40,443 bases of DNA from a virus. The notes under the pieces are model-generated. The model searched no databases, was not told the origin of the DNA, and was given only the letters and a program-made list of their open reading frames with translations. The stretch is from IMG/VR virus record IMGVR_UViG_3300034152_000992, positions 1-40,443 of that record. One strand, written 5' to 3'. Below, in pieces: positions 1 through 6,447 of the stretch (positions within the stretch are counted from its first letter, which is position 1; every line of letters begins with the position of its first letter). A program made the position numbers and the translations under genes.

Positions 1-31
1 AATTTTTTGGAAAAATGTGATCTGTGATCTA

Positions 32-190
32 GGCCATTTTATGTCTTACTTACCTGACGGTTCGCTTGAGCATAAAATGGCCACAATCACCGCCTTTATT
101 TTCACTGTTAATATGAAAATATATGGCTGATTGTGGACACAACACTCCCCAGCTTCCTGCAGGCATGTATAAGGATCTGAGTAGTGTTGT
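32..190 (-). ncRNA. Candidate structured RNA with three stacked hairpins
   Basis: Read on the minus strand from about position 190, three hairpins follow one another. Hairpin I has 8-bp outer arms (ACAACACT/AGTGTTGT) with inner CAG/CTG and TCCT/AGGA pairings. Hairpin II has 9-bp arms (CCACAATCA/TGATTGTGG) with inner GCC/GGC and ATTTTCA/TGAAAAT pairings. Hairpin III has a perfect 12-bp stem (GGCCATTTTATG/CATAAAATGGCC) and a 27-nt loop. Hairpins II and III share two G residues and could stack coaxially or compete. A TTGACA-N17-TATTCT promoter lies upstream. No known RNA family is recognised; the RNA status is inferred from nested complementarity. Confidence 0.45.
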
Positions 191-240
191 TTGCATGATT
201 TGAACTTACTAACCTAAAGTTTTTCTCATTAAGTACTATA

Positions 241-269
241 AGAATAACAAAACGTATATTTGCTGTCAA
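241..269 (-). promoter_or_regulatory. Leftward sigma70-like promoter
   Basis: On the minus strand TTGACA (269-264) is followed by a 17-nt spacer and TATTCT (246-241). The predicted start near 234 would transcribe leftward through the hairpins at 190-32 and off the left edge. This is an exact -35 box with optimal spacing. Confidence 0.6.
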
Positions 270-293
270 TAGTTATTTTCAAAAAATTTGAAA

Positions 294-539
294 CTAACCG
301 CTAAGTCCCCGTAGATATGAGATATCTTTTTGTGTGTGGGTTCCTTTGAAGATACGGTCAACTGCGTCTTCACGCTTATATGAGATCATTTTTATGTCGA
401 ATCCACAGTTGTTGCACTTGGTTCTACCGCGTACAGAACCCCAGCATTTTCTGTATTTGCGTATTATACCTTCTTCACAGAATGGGCATTTAGTTTCGGC
501 GTGGCTGCGCCAGTCGGTTTGAATATCTATGATTGTCAT
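294..539 (-). CDS. Small zinc-ribbon protein, unknown function
   Basis: This 81-residue protein has an N-terminal CPFC pair and a CNNCG pair about 22 residues later. That is the spacing of a four-cysteine zinc ribbon, common in small phage proteins that touch nucleic acid or RNA polymerase. The start overlaps the stop of the upstream gene as ATGA, and a GAGG site lies about 7 nt before the ATG, so the pair should be translationally coupled. It is the last gene of the leftward cluster. The C-terminal half is polar and lysine-rich without a recognised motif. The specific function is unknown. Confidence 0.75.
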   Translation of the reverse strand: MTIIDIQTDWRSHAETKCPFCEEGIIRKYRKCWGSVRGRTKCNNCGFDIKMISYKREDAVDRIFKGTHTQKDISYLRGLSG

Positions 540-793
540 CGGTTGCCTCGTCTTGATTTTTTAGCCATTTTATTCTTGGTGCGATTCCATTGTTTGCGCT
601 TGGCCTGGGCGCGTAGTTTGCTATTAGCTGCCCTTGTGAAAGTGTGGTTGGCGATGGTGGTTTCCATATCACCAACTAATTTTTGAAACTTGGGATCTGA
701 TTCAATTTTTTCTTTGGGGATAACTTTTCCGTCTGCAGATAGGAAATCCCCGGCATCATTTTTCTTAAAAAGTTCACCGGTGTCTACATTCAT
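536..793 (-). CDS. Small basic protein, unknown function
   Basis: This 85-residue protein has an acidic N-terminal half and a strongly basic C-terminus ending KNKMAKKSRRGNR. The start is supported by AGGAG six nucleotides upstream of the ATG. It overlaps the end of the preceding gene (774-1106) and the start of the following one, so it sits inside a tight leftward operon. The basic tail resembles the C-terminus of the 47-residue protein at 13497-13640, suggesting a shared nucleic-acid or partner-binding tail. No family is recognised. Confidence 0.75.
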   Translation of the reverse strand: MNVDTGELFKKNDAGDFLSADGKVIPKEKIESDPKFQKLVGDMETTIANHTFTRAANSKLRAQAKRKQWNRTKNKMAKKSRRGNR

Positions 794-1106
794 GCGCGTC
801 TCCTAATATTTGTTGCAATAAGTTTTTAGATCCGTTCTTTACCCAGTGGGCAAGAAGGTCGTCGCTATCAATACCGTAATGGTTGGCCAGAATTTTTGAC
901 ATTAGACAAGAGACTGGTTGCCATTTGTCGTAACCTTTGTCTATCAAAAATTGAGGAAAAGGCTCAGACATAACTCGTTCCAGTTCGAGAAAAGCTGAAA
1001 GGAGGTTTTCTTGCCTGGCACCTTCCGGATCTTTGTTGTCTGATTTTTTAGTCAGTTGGACAAAGACAACTTTATCAAGCACGCTTAAGGCGACGGTCTC
1101 TTTCAT
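774..1106 (-). CDS. Hypothetical protein
   Basis: This 110-residue soluble protein shows no recognised motif. It is predicted to be mostly helical and has two cysteines near the middle and end, too few for a zinc site. AGGGA about 8 nt upstream supports the ATG. It overlaps both neighbours in the leftward cluster, by 32 nt with the gene before it and 20 nt with the gene after it. Only its operon position can be stated: it is co-transcribed with zinc-ribbon proteins and probably expressed early. Confidence 0.7.
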   Translation of the reverse strand: MKETVALSVLDKVVFVQLTKKSDNKDPEGARQENLLSAFLELERVMSEPFPQFLIDKGYDKWQPVSCLMSKILANHYGIDSDDLLAHWVKNGSKNLLQQILGDAHECRHR

Positions 1107-1446
1107 AATTGGTTTCCCTGGCGGTTACGGTTTTGGTCTTAATGTCCCAGTTGAAAAACAACCCACATTGTCTGCAGGTACGATTGTATTTTGGTCTTGT
1201 ACCGTCACAGTGGTAAACTGGTAAAGTATTGTGAGTAAACAACCAAGGCGCAGATCTGCGCCTATACTTGTCTTTACATTCTGGACATTCGGCATCAATA
1301 CCTAATTTTATACCGAGTAGTTTATCAAACGATCCTGGCGGCCTACTTAACCCGTGTCCGTATCGTTGTTTCAGAAGACACTTTTCACAGTACTTTACTT
1401 TCTTGTACTGACGGACGACTTCTTTACTTTCGCACTTGTCACACAT
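1075..1446 (-). CDS. Cysteine-rich multi-zinc-ribbon protein
   Basis: This 123-residue protein carries three or four CxxC knuckles: CDKC at the N-terminus, CEKC near residue 20, CPEC near 55 and CRQC near 90. They could build two four-cysteine zinc sites. The rest is rich in Arg, Lys and Tyr, fitting nucleic-acid binding. GGAG six nucleotides upstream supports the start. It overlaps the neighbours on both sides, so expression should be coupled. Such proteins are frequent in early regions of large phages, but no named family is recognised. Confidence 0.75.
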   Translation of the reverse strand: MCDKCESKEVVRQYKKVKYCEKCLLKQRYGHGLSRPPGSFDKLLGIKLGIDAECPECKDKYRRRSAPWLFTHNTLPVYHCDGTRPKYNRTCRQCGLFFNWDIKTKTVTARETNYERDRRLKRA

Positions 1447-1655
1447 TCTGACTCCAATATAAGTGTTGCTTTAATTGCCATGGCAGTGGCGATCAGATTT
1501 TTTATGTTCATATCAGGATCTCTATTATAAGAAAGGTCTTCTACGACACCGGCCGCATGTCTAAACATATTAACAATTAATGTTGTTTTCGTGTGTTGTT
1601 CTTTAATGAGTGCATCGAAAAATCTGACAGCACTTTTGATAAATTCTTTCACCAT
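1395..1655 (-). CDS. Small helical hypothetical protein
   Basis: This 86-residue protein is predicted to be mainly alpha-helical with no cysteine motif. GGAGG lies only one nucleotide before the ATG at 1655. The next codon is GTG at 1652 with better spacing, so the true start may be that GTG. A hairpin followed by a U-tract (1698-1664) lies immediately upstream, so the gene and those after it may be expressed only by read-through of that terminator or from a weak local promoter. Function unknown. Confidence 0.65.
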   Translation of the reverse strand: MVKEFIKSAVRFFDALIKEQHTKTTLIVNMFRHAAGVVEDLSYNRDPDMNIKNLIATAMAIKATLILESECVTSAKVKKSSVSTRK

Positions 1656-1663
1656 ACCTCCAA

Positions 1664-1698
1664 TAAAAAAGCGGACCCAGCGTGGCGCACCGGGTCCG
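1664..1698 (-). terminator. Rho-independent terminator or attenuator, leftward
   Basis: A 7-bp stem CGGACCC (1672-1678) / GGGTCCG (1692-1698) encloses a 13-nt loop and is followed on the minus strand by C and six T residues. It ends the gene at 1740-2090 and stands about 10 nt before the ribosome site of the next leftward gene, so it could also act as an attenuator. Confidence 0.75.
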
Positions 1699-1712
1699 TA
1701 TAGGGTTTAACT
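1694..1712 (+). repeat. 19-bp repeat, copy 1
   Basis: The sequence GTCCGTATAGGGTTTAACT occurs here and again at 28713-28731, identical over 19 bases on the same strand. Similarity continues with shared GGCA and AAAAG blocks. This copy overlaps one arm of the leftward terminator hairpin. Its role is unknown. Confidence 0.8.
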
Positions 1713-1739
1713 ACGGCATGAAAAGATGCCAGTAGGAAC

Positions 1740-2090
1740 TTAGATTTTACAAATTTTAAAGCGTCTCCTGAGAGACAAAAATCTTTTTCTGGTCATAAAG
1801 TATTTGCCGTCTTTCTTCACAGCAACTGCCCATTTTGACCTGGGGTTCCTGGTTATGATGGTGGTAGTTCGAGAGTAAATCCACCTGAAATATCCACCAG
1901 CATCATAAGCAAATTTAAAAGATCGTTCAGTAACTTCTACCATAAATAACAATTGTAACCGTAAAAACAATTCGCCGGCTCGTTGTAATAAAAATTCATT
2001 CCAGTCGAACCACAGATCACGATCTCGCCACTGTCTCATTTTGATCTTGTTTCTGCGATATTTTTTGGTTATAAATTTCATCCGGGTCAT
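1740..2090 (-). CDS. Small very basic hypothetical protein
   Basis: This protein of about 116 residues is extremely rich in Arg and Lys, with aromatic residues (Trp, Phe, Tyr) in the middle and a C-terminus full of RR/KR pairs. The start at 2090 is chosen because its ATG overlaps the stop of the upstream gene as ATGA; an in-frame ATG at 2102 is possible but has no usable ribosome site. It is followed by a leftward terminator. The composition suggests binding to RNA or DNA, but no fold or family is recognised. Confidence 0.65.
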   Translation of the reverse strand: MTRMKFITKKYRRNKIKMRQWRDRDLWFDWNEFLLQRAGELFLRLQLLFMVEVTERSFKFAYDAGGYFRWIYSRTTTIITRNPRSKWAVAVKKDGKYFMTRKRFLSLRRRFKICKI

Positions 2091-2536
2091 AACCGTTTCC
2101 ATCCTTTCAGGCCACTGCGCCAGGATTGTTTTCTTTTTCTATCCAGAAATGAGTCTATACTTCTGGATTTCTTTTTATCAAACGGCTCTGGACATTTAGC
2201 TGCCAGATCAGCTATGGTAACTTTCGGTTCTTCTACTTCAATAAAATCCTCTATTCGGATTTCAAGACGGCCGTTTTTGAGTGGGTATTCTTTTTTCTTA
2301 TTATTACAATAAACAATGGCTCCACTCTTATTTGCCAACAAAGCAATATGGCCTTCGTGTATTACACCTGCCGGGCTGCCAATTAGAACGACGCAACATG
2401 TTTTGTCTTCACACTCATAAACTTCTTCATTTTTGTGCATACCACACTCGCACACAGTTAAGTTAAATTGAAGGTAGTTGAATTTACCTTCAAATGTTGC
2501 GCCTTTGTTTACTTCTACAGTACCGATAAATGTCAT
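2087..2536 (-). CDS. Hypothetical protein with N-terminal cysteine cluster
   Basis: This 149-residue protein has an N-terminal part predicted to be beta-rich. It contains C-E-C-G followed by C-E-D-K-T-C-C, cysteines that could bind zinc. The C-terminal third is basic (KKKSRS, RKRKQ). Its ATG overlaps the stop of the previous gene as ATGA, showing translational coupling. It is the second gene behind the promoter at 2928-2900. No family is recognised. Confidence 0.7.
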   Translation of the reverse strand: MTFIGTVEVNKGATFEGKFNYLQFNLTVCECGMHKNEEVYECEDKTCCVVLIGSPAGVIHEGHIALLANKSGAIVYCNNKKKEYPLKNGRLEIRIEDFIEVEEPKVTIADLAAKCPEPFDKKKSRSIDSFLDRKRKQSWRSGLKGWKRL

Positions 2537-2868
2537 GCTCTTTCACTAACTGGTATACCATCGATTGAAATATATCCTTTTGGCGTTTGAACAACGTGAC
2601 ATATCAACGATTCTTCGCCGCGCATGACTTGTGCAGTGTAGACATAAACATGCTTCTTATGGTCTTGATCACAGAATATTTTTTTATCTATAATCACGCC
2701 AGAAAGAATTGACACATTAGGCCCTGCCATAACTGTGAGTTCTATCTTTGTGAATCTTTTTGGTACAGTCTCTTTTGGTAAACCAAGTTTCTCACACGAC
2801 AGAGCTTGGTTTTCTGTATTCCAAAGTGTCTTACAATAATCACACTGATAATTAATTATCTTTTTCAT
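2533..2868 (-). CDS. Small zinc-ribbon protein, first gene of the leftward cluster
   Basis: This 111-residue protein begins with CDYC near residue 9 and a further cysteine near residue 25, with another near residue 67, giving a possible incomplete zinc ribbon. It is followed by a segment predicted to be beta-rich (YVYTAQVMRGEE). It is the first gene after a strong leftward promoter of the TTGACATGTAAA type. There is no clear Shine-Dalgarno site, and the predicted leader is only about 25 nt. Function unknown. Confidence 0.7.
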   Translation of the reverse strand: MKKIINYQCDYCKTLWNTENQALSCEKLGLPKETVPKRFTKIELTVMAGPNVSILSGVIIDKKIFCDQDHKKHVYVYTAQVMRGEESLICHVVQTPKGYISIDGIPVSERA

Positions 2869-2899
2869 TTATAACACATTGATTTAATTAAACAAGATA

Positions 2900-2928
2900 A
2901 TATTACCATCTTTTTCTTTACATGTCAA
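2900..2928 (-). promoter_or_regulatory. Leftward early promoter, TTGACATGTAAA family
   Basis: TTGACA (2928-2923), a 17-nt spacer starting TGTAAAGAAAAA, and TAATAT (2905-2900) form a near-consensus promoter for the leftward cluster. The segment around the -35 box matches the motif found at 3532, 10537 and 18587, suggesting common control. Confidence 0.75.
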
Positions 2929-2964
2929 CAAAAATCTAGTATAAGTCTCAACTATCCAAATTCT

Positions 2965-2993
2965 TTGATTTTTGGGAACATTTCTGATAATAA
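2965..2993 (+). promoter_or_regulatory. Rightward promoter before 3022
   Basis: TTGATT (2965-2970), a 17-nt spacer and TAATAA (2988-2993) face right toward the small gene at 3022. It is divergent from the leftward promoter at 2928-2900, with about 36 nt between the two -35 boxes. Confidence 0.5.
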
Positions 2994-3021
2994 TTTTTAA
3001 CATCTTAAATTAGAGGGACAT

Positions 3022-3219
3022 ATGTCAAAGGTGGGAATTAAAGTTATCCGACAACATGTTGACGGTATGTTGGACACTTTAAAGACAAATCAATTTACCA
3101 TAAGTGAATTGGAGTATATGAGAAGAATTTTTCTGGAAAGTTTTAAATCGATAGATTTAAAGATTAGAACTATAAAAGCAGTGAAGGGAGAGCAAGATGG
3201 CACCAAAACCGTCCATTAA
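3022..3219 (+). CDS. Small hypothetical protein
   Basis: This 65-residue protein is predicted to be almost entirely helical, with alternating charged and hydrophobic residues. It has no cysteines or recognised motif. AGAGGG upstream supports the ATG. It is the first rightward gene after the divergent promoter region and overlaps the next gene by 23 nt in another frame, suggesting coupled translation. Function unknown. Confidence 0.65.
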   Translation: MSKVGIKVIRQHVDGMLDTLKTNQFTISELEYMRRIFLESFKSIDLKIRTIKAVKGEQDGTKTVH

Positions 3220-3394
3220 AATCGATTTCGATAAAGAATATATTATCAAGTATCCGGATAAAATGCAGAGACAAATTTTTGTGCCACTGACCATGGCCAA
3301 CAATTATTGTATTGGTGATCTAATAATTCGAAAAGGTGGTCGTATAATTACTGTGAATTATATGGTGAAACCTGAACATTTAGAAGAGAAATAA
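3197..3394 (+). CDS. Small hypothetical protein
   Basis: This 65-residue protein is predicted to be beta-rich. Its ATG is preceded by GGGAGAG at good distance, inside the end of the preceding gene. The gene is followed by a perfect 9-bp hairpin at 3403-3433. No motif is recognised. The sequence shows only that it forms a two-gene unit with the protein at 3022, before the separate promoter of the RtcB unit. Confidence 0.65.
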   Translation: MAPKPSIKIDFDKEYIIKYPDKMQRQIFVPLTMANNYCIGDLIIRKGGRIITVNYMVKPEHLEEK

Positions 3395-3402
3395 AAAGAA
3401 AA

Positions 3403-3433
3403 GGCCTTTATCTGTTATCCGCAAATAAAGGCC
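3403..3433 (-). terminator. Hairpin after 3394, with U-tract only on the minus strand
   Basis: GGCCTTTAT (3403-3411) pairs perfectly with ATAAAGGCC (3425-3433) around a 13-nt loop. Read leftward it is followed by TTTTCTTTTT, a terminator form. Read rightward it has no T-tract but could still slow transcription or protect the 3' end of the two-gene mRNA. Confidence 0.45.
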
Positions 3434-3531
3434 GTCGCACATGGTATATCTTTTTAACGATGAACTGTGACACACTCTACCAAATTCAATTCAATATGTC
3501 AAATTTTCCATAAAACATCTATTTATTTTTG

Positions 3532-3560
3532 TTGACAAGTAAACAAAATTCTGATAAGTT
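3532..3560 (+). promoter_or_regulatory. Rightward early promoter of the RtcB unit
   Basis: TTGACA (3532-3537), spacer AGTAAACAAAATTCTGA (17 nt) and TAAGTT (3555-3560) match the promoter at 10537 in -35 box, spacer core GTAAACAAAAT and -10 box. It drives the gene at 3592 and rtcB. Confidence 0.75.
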
Positions 3561-3591
3561 TCTGGAGACATTTCAATAAAAAGGTATAACG

Positions 3592-4101
3592 ATGAGTGAT
3601 TTTTCATGGATTAAAGAAATTTGTGATGATCTAAATGCAGGTGATAGCTTTTTGGTAGGGTGGGTATTAGGGACTCTATACCATAAAGGAATTCCAAAAG
3701 TCACTTTAAGAGGCGCCTCGACCAGAATATTTTCAGACATTGTAACCCAATGTAAAAACGATACTTGGAGTCTCGAAAAGTTTATCCAAATCGAATTTGA
3801 GAAATTAGAGAAGTTGCTTTGGTATGGGTTATTTATTTTAGACGAGGAAGAGGTTGAAGCTGCCATAAAGCAGCTAAGTGGTGCTGAATTAAAATTAATC
3901 AATATGCCTACCGATGAGGTGGCCAAAGGTTTACCAGGATTAGAAATTGAAAAATACAATATTGTTGGGTATAGAAAATTAGAAGATGGTCAAGAAGACT
4001 ATTGTATCCAAAACAGGTCTCCAAACCCAACCATTAGGTATCTGCCAAGATCACCAGAGTTTACTCAGTGTATTGGTTTCAAACCAGTGAGGGAAGAATG
4101 A
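3592..4101 (+). CDS. Hypothetical protein, translationally coupled to RtcB
   Basis: This 169-residue soluble protein has no recognised motif. The first part is predicted helical and hydrophobic (GDSFLVGWVLGTLYHKG); an acidic patch follows near residue 84. Its stop overlaps the rtcB start as ATGA, so the two proteins are likely made in fixed ratio. Archease, the usual RtcB partner in cells, is a small acidic beta-rich protein. I see no archease signature here, so any partnership with RtcB is inference from position alone. The promoter at 3532 lies just upstream. Confidence 0.7.
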   Translation: MSDFSWIKEICDDLNAGDSFLVGWVLGTLYHKGIPKVTLRGASTRIFSDIVTQCKNDTWSLEKFIQIEFEKLEKLLWYGLFILDEEEVEAAIKQLSGAELKLINMPTDEVAKGLPGLEIEKYNIVGYRKLEDGQEDYCIQNRSPNPTIRYLPRSPEFTQCIGFKPVREE

Positions 4102-5453
4102 TTACTCTACAAGGAAAATATTGCAAAGCTACAATCCATTCCGGAGCAGTTGACAATAAAATTTTATCAGTCGTGACTGCTTACACTAACCATCCAGCAT
4201 TTACATATCCAATAGTGGTTATGCCGGATGTGCAGTATGGTGGAGATATGAAAAGTATGGTTGGTTTTACCATGCCTATGGGTCCAAAAATTGTTCCAAA
4301 TATCGTAGGCGGAGACCTCAGTTGTGGTGTGTCTGCTATAAACATAGGACCAGTCGAACGGTTTAAAATAGATCTCAAAGAATTGGATTTGAGAATTAGA
4401 GATGCTGTCCCGTTTGGTCAGAGAGTTCATGATAAGCCGATCGTAAAATATTCTGATTTTGATCAAAAAGGAGTTAAGGATTTTTGCAGACAGTTTACTA
4501 TGAAATATAATACCAAGTTTGAACACAGCCTGGCCATACCAAAGTATGACGAGGATTGGGTAGACAAAAAGTGTGTTGAGATTGGTATGAGTAAAGCCAG
4601 GATGCTTGCATCTATTGGAACTCTTGGCGGTGGTAATCACTTTATTGAACTTGGTATCAGCCAAAAGAATCAGGAGTTGTGGATAATAGTTCATTCCGGA
4701 AGTAGGCAGTTAGGTCAAAAGGTCTGTAAGTTCCACCAGAAGCGTGCCGTTAAACATAAAGAAAAGTTTCAGGATAATTATAAAACAGAATTGAAACGGC
4801 TGAAAACCAGATGTAAAAATGTAAAAGAGATACCTGGAAAAATTAGAGAATTAAAAGATAAATTAAGGGTATCTTTACCAAAAGGTTTAGAATACCTGGA
4901 AGCCGCAGATGCTATCAGTTACTGCCACGATTCGTTGTTTGCTCAGTACTATGCCAGGATCAACAGGCATACGATTCTGGAAAAAATAAGAGAACTAATA
5001 GCCGGGGATCTGGATGTAACGAAAACATCTTTGGACACTGTTCATAATTATGTAGATTTCTCAGACTTTGTGATCCGGAAAGGTGCGATATCTGCCAATA
5101 AAAATATGCCAGTCATCATTCCAATGAATTCCAAATTTGGTTGTATAATTGGTATGGGTCGTTCTAATCACGAATGGAATAACTCTGCGCCGCACGGTGC
5201 TGGTAGAGATTTTGGTAGAACAGATGCCAAAGAGAATCTTACCATGGATCAGTATGAAAAAGATATGGATGGTGTTTATTCCACAAGTGTTGTTCCAAAT
5301 ACATTAGATGAGTCTCCTGCAGCGTACAAAGATCCGGACACTATATTAGAGATGATAAAACCTACAATTCACATACTCGACACTGTTAAAGCCATCTACA
5401 ACGCCAAGGATAGTGGGCCAGCCAGAGTAATTAAGGACAAGAAAGAGACTTGA
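4098..5453 (+). CDS. rtcB: RtcB-like tRNA/RNA-splicing ligase
   Basis: This 451-residue protein belongs to the RtcB family, which joins 2',3'-cyclic phosphate or 3'-phosphate ends to 5'-hydroxyl RNA ends using GTP and Mn2+. The metal ligands are visible: GGDLSCG (D73, C76), GGGNHF (H181), VHSGSR (H199) and VHNYVDF (H316). The guanylylated histidine lies in SAPHGAGR (H366). The usual MPDVHxG motif reads MPDVQYG, with Gln for His. The ATG at 4098 overlaps the preceding stop as ATGA; an upstream in-frame ATG at 4068 is unlikely. In phages RtcB is thought to repair host tRNAs cut by anticodon nucleases. Length is typical. Confidence 0.93.
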   Translation: MITLQGKYCKATIHSGAVDNKILSVVTAYTNHPAFTYPIVVMPDVQYGGDMKSMVGFTMPMGPKIVPNIVGGDLSCGVSAINIGPVERFKIDLKELDLRIRDAVPFGQRVHDKPIVKYSDFDQKGVKDFCRQFTMKYNTKFEHSLAIPKYDEDWVDKKCVEIGMSKARMLASIGTLGGGNHFIELGISQKNQELWIIVHSGSRQLGQKVCKFHQKRAVKHKEKFQDNYKTELKRLKTRCKNVKEIPGKIRELKDKLRVSLPKGLEYLEAADAISYCHDSLFAQYYARINRHTILEKIRELIAGDLDVTKTSLDTVHNYVDFSDFVIRKGAISANKNMPVIIPMNSKFGCIIGMGRSNHEWNNSAPHGAGRDFGRTDAKENLTMDQYEKDMDGVYSTSVVPNTLDESPAAYKDPDTILEMIKPTIHILDTVKAIYNAKDSGPARVIKDKKET

Positions 5454-5510
5454 CGAAATGGGCCAAAAAAGGTTAAATAAATTGTTTTATCTAAAGGGAA
5501 TAGGTGCTTT

Positions 5511-5741
5511 ATGAGCTTATTCGAAACGCCTCTTAGCACAGATCTACACGTATGTCCTAAATGTGGGTCACATAAACTTTTAAATCGGTCTGTGTATGAA
5601 AAGAGGAAAATTATGTGCCCACCTACAGATTATAACGATGTATGCTGTGTCATGTGTGAGTTCAAAGGTAAGGCCCTACATGTGGCCAACAAGGAACCGG
5701 TACCGGAAAAACATATGATGTTTGCATTCCTATCCGGATGA
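5511..5741 (+). CDS. Small zinc-ribbon protein
   Basis: This 76-residue protein has CPKCGSHKL near residue 15 and a second CVMC pair near residue 46, plus an extra cysteine at each side. It is a classic CxxC-x(n)-CxxC zinc ribbon of rubredoxin-knuckle type. It sits between rtcB and the thymidylate kinase and reads in the same direction. The ribosome site is modest. Function unknown; a role in nucleic-acid or protein binding is plausible. Confidence 0.75.
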   Translation: MSLFETPLSTDLHVCPKCGSHKLLNRSVYEKRKIMCPPTDYNDVCCVMCEFKGKALHVANKEPVPEKHMMFAFLSG

Positions 5742-5775
5742 CATGATAAATTGATACGAAATTTTAGGAGGAATT

Positions 5776-6447
5776 ATGTTCCACATAGCGATTGAAGGGA
5801 ACGACTTCACTGGGAAGACTGTATTGTGGAGAGCGTTAAAAGATGAGTATGAGAAAGATGGTGTAATCTTCACCAGAGAACCTGGCAGCACTTTTGATAA
5901 GTTTTCACAAGATATCCGTGAAACTATTTTCCGGTATGGTGAGGATGTAGATCCTTATGCCAGACAGTTCGGTATGCTTACTTCCAGGATACAACAAGAC
6001 AGTAAACTAAAAGGACCGGTTGATTTTAAAGACCGTACTTATTGGAGTACAAGGAACTATTTTGCCAGAGATGTCCATAATGCAGAAGAATTGGCAGAGA
6101 TGGAAGATCTAATCATCCGTTTGATTAAAAAGGGAAAACTTACTCCTCCAAATATCCTTATTTATTTGACAGTATCTTTTGAGGAAGCTGTACGAAGAAA
6201 GACAGCTGTAGGACAAAGAGCGGATGATGATTTCATGGATGAAGCTGTTGGTATCAGGTCCATGTTCGAGGAAATGGATGAACTGTACAAAAACAGTATT
6301 GACTGGATGCGCAGTACCATGGAAGAACAGCATGTCTTTATGGAAATTAATACCAACGGAAAAACTACTGCCCAGATAATGGAACAGATCAAGCATGTCG
6401 TGATAGACAATATTCCGGATCTAAGGCGTGCTTTGATAGGTGCGTAA
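5776..6447 (+). CDS. tmk: Thymidylate kinase-like dNMP kinase
   Basis: This 223-residue P-loop kinase should phosphorylate dTMP to dTDP with ATP in the cytoplasm. Visible family motifs are the P-loop IEGNDFTGKT (residues 6-15), TREPGST (DRE-like motif near 35-41), a DR motif in FKDRTYWSTRNY, and a lid region around RRKTAVGQRADDD. TAGGAGG before the ATG at 5776 gives a strong start. It ends in a TAATG overlap with the RdgC-like gene. With ThyX and the thymidine kinase nearby, it completes a thymidine nucleotide pathway. Sequence is divergent, so substrate range may differ. Confidence 0.88.
   Translation: MFHIAIEGNDFTGKTVLWRALKDEYEKDGVIFTREPGSTFDKFSQDIRETIFRYGEDVDPYARQFGMLTSRIQQDSKLKGPVDFKDRTYWSTRNYFARDVHNAEELAEMEDLIIRLIKKGKLTPPNILIYLTVSFEEAVRRKTAVGQRADDDFMDEAVGIRSMFEEMDELYKNSIDWMRSTMEEQHVFMEINTNGKTTAQIMEQIKHVVIDNIPDLRRALIGA

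Larger units (their letters stand above)
1..293. other. Non-coding, hairpin-rich left-edge region
   Basis: No convincing gene lies here. The region holds three consecutive inverted repeats (outer arms 139-146/183-190, 81-89/128-136 and 32-43/71-82), a tandem 7-mer TGTGATC at 16-29, and a leftward promoter at 241-269. Short open frames exist on both strands (41-130 plus, 50-196 minus), but they have no good ribosome site and lie inside the repeats. It is either a structured RNA, the leader of a gene beyond the left edge, or a terminator/origin-like zone. The sequence alone cannot decide among these. Confidence 0.6.

Noticed and set aside
41-130. 29-codon open frame on the plus strand starting MSYLPDGSLEHK
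   Set aside because: Weak ribosome site, short, and lies inside perfect inverted repeats; open length is compatible with chance.
50-196. 48-codon open frame on the minus strand starting MQTTLLRSLYMP
   Set aside because: It lies exactly over the three hairpins and has no clear ribosome site. It may be a remnant or a chance frame; structure explains the region better, but it is not excluded.
198-230. TTCAAATC word like a tRNA T-loop on the minus strand
   Set aside because: The flanking 5-bp stem has mismatches and no acceptor, D or anticodon arms can be drawn.
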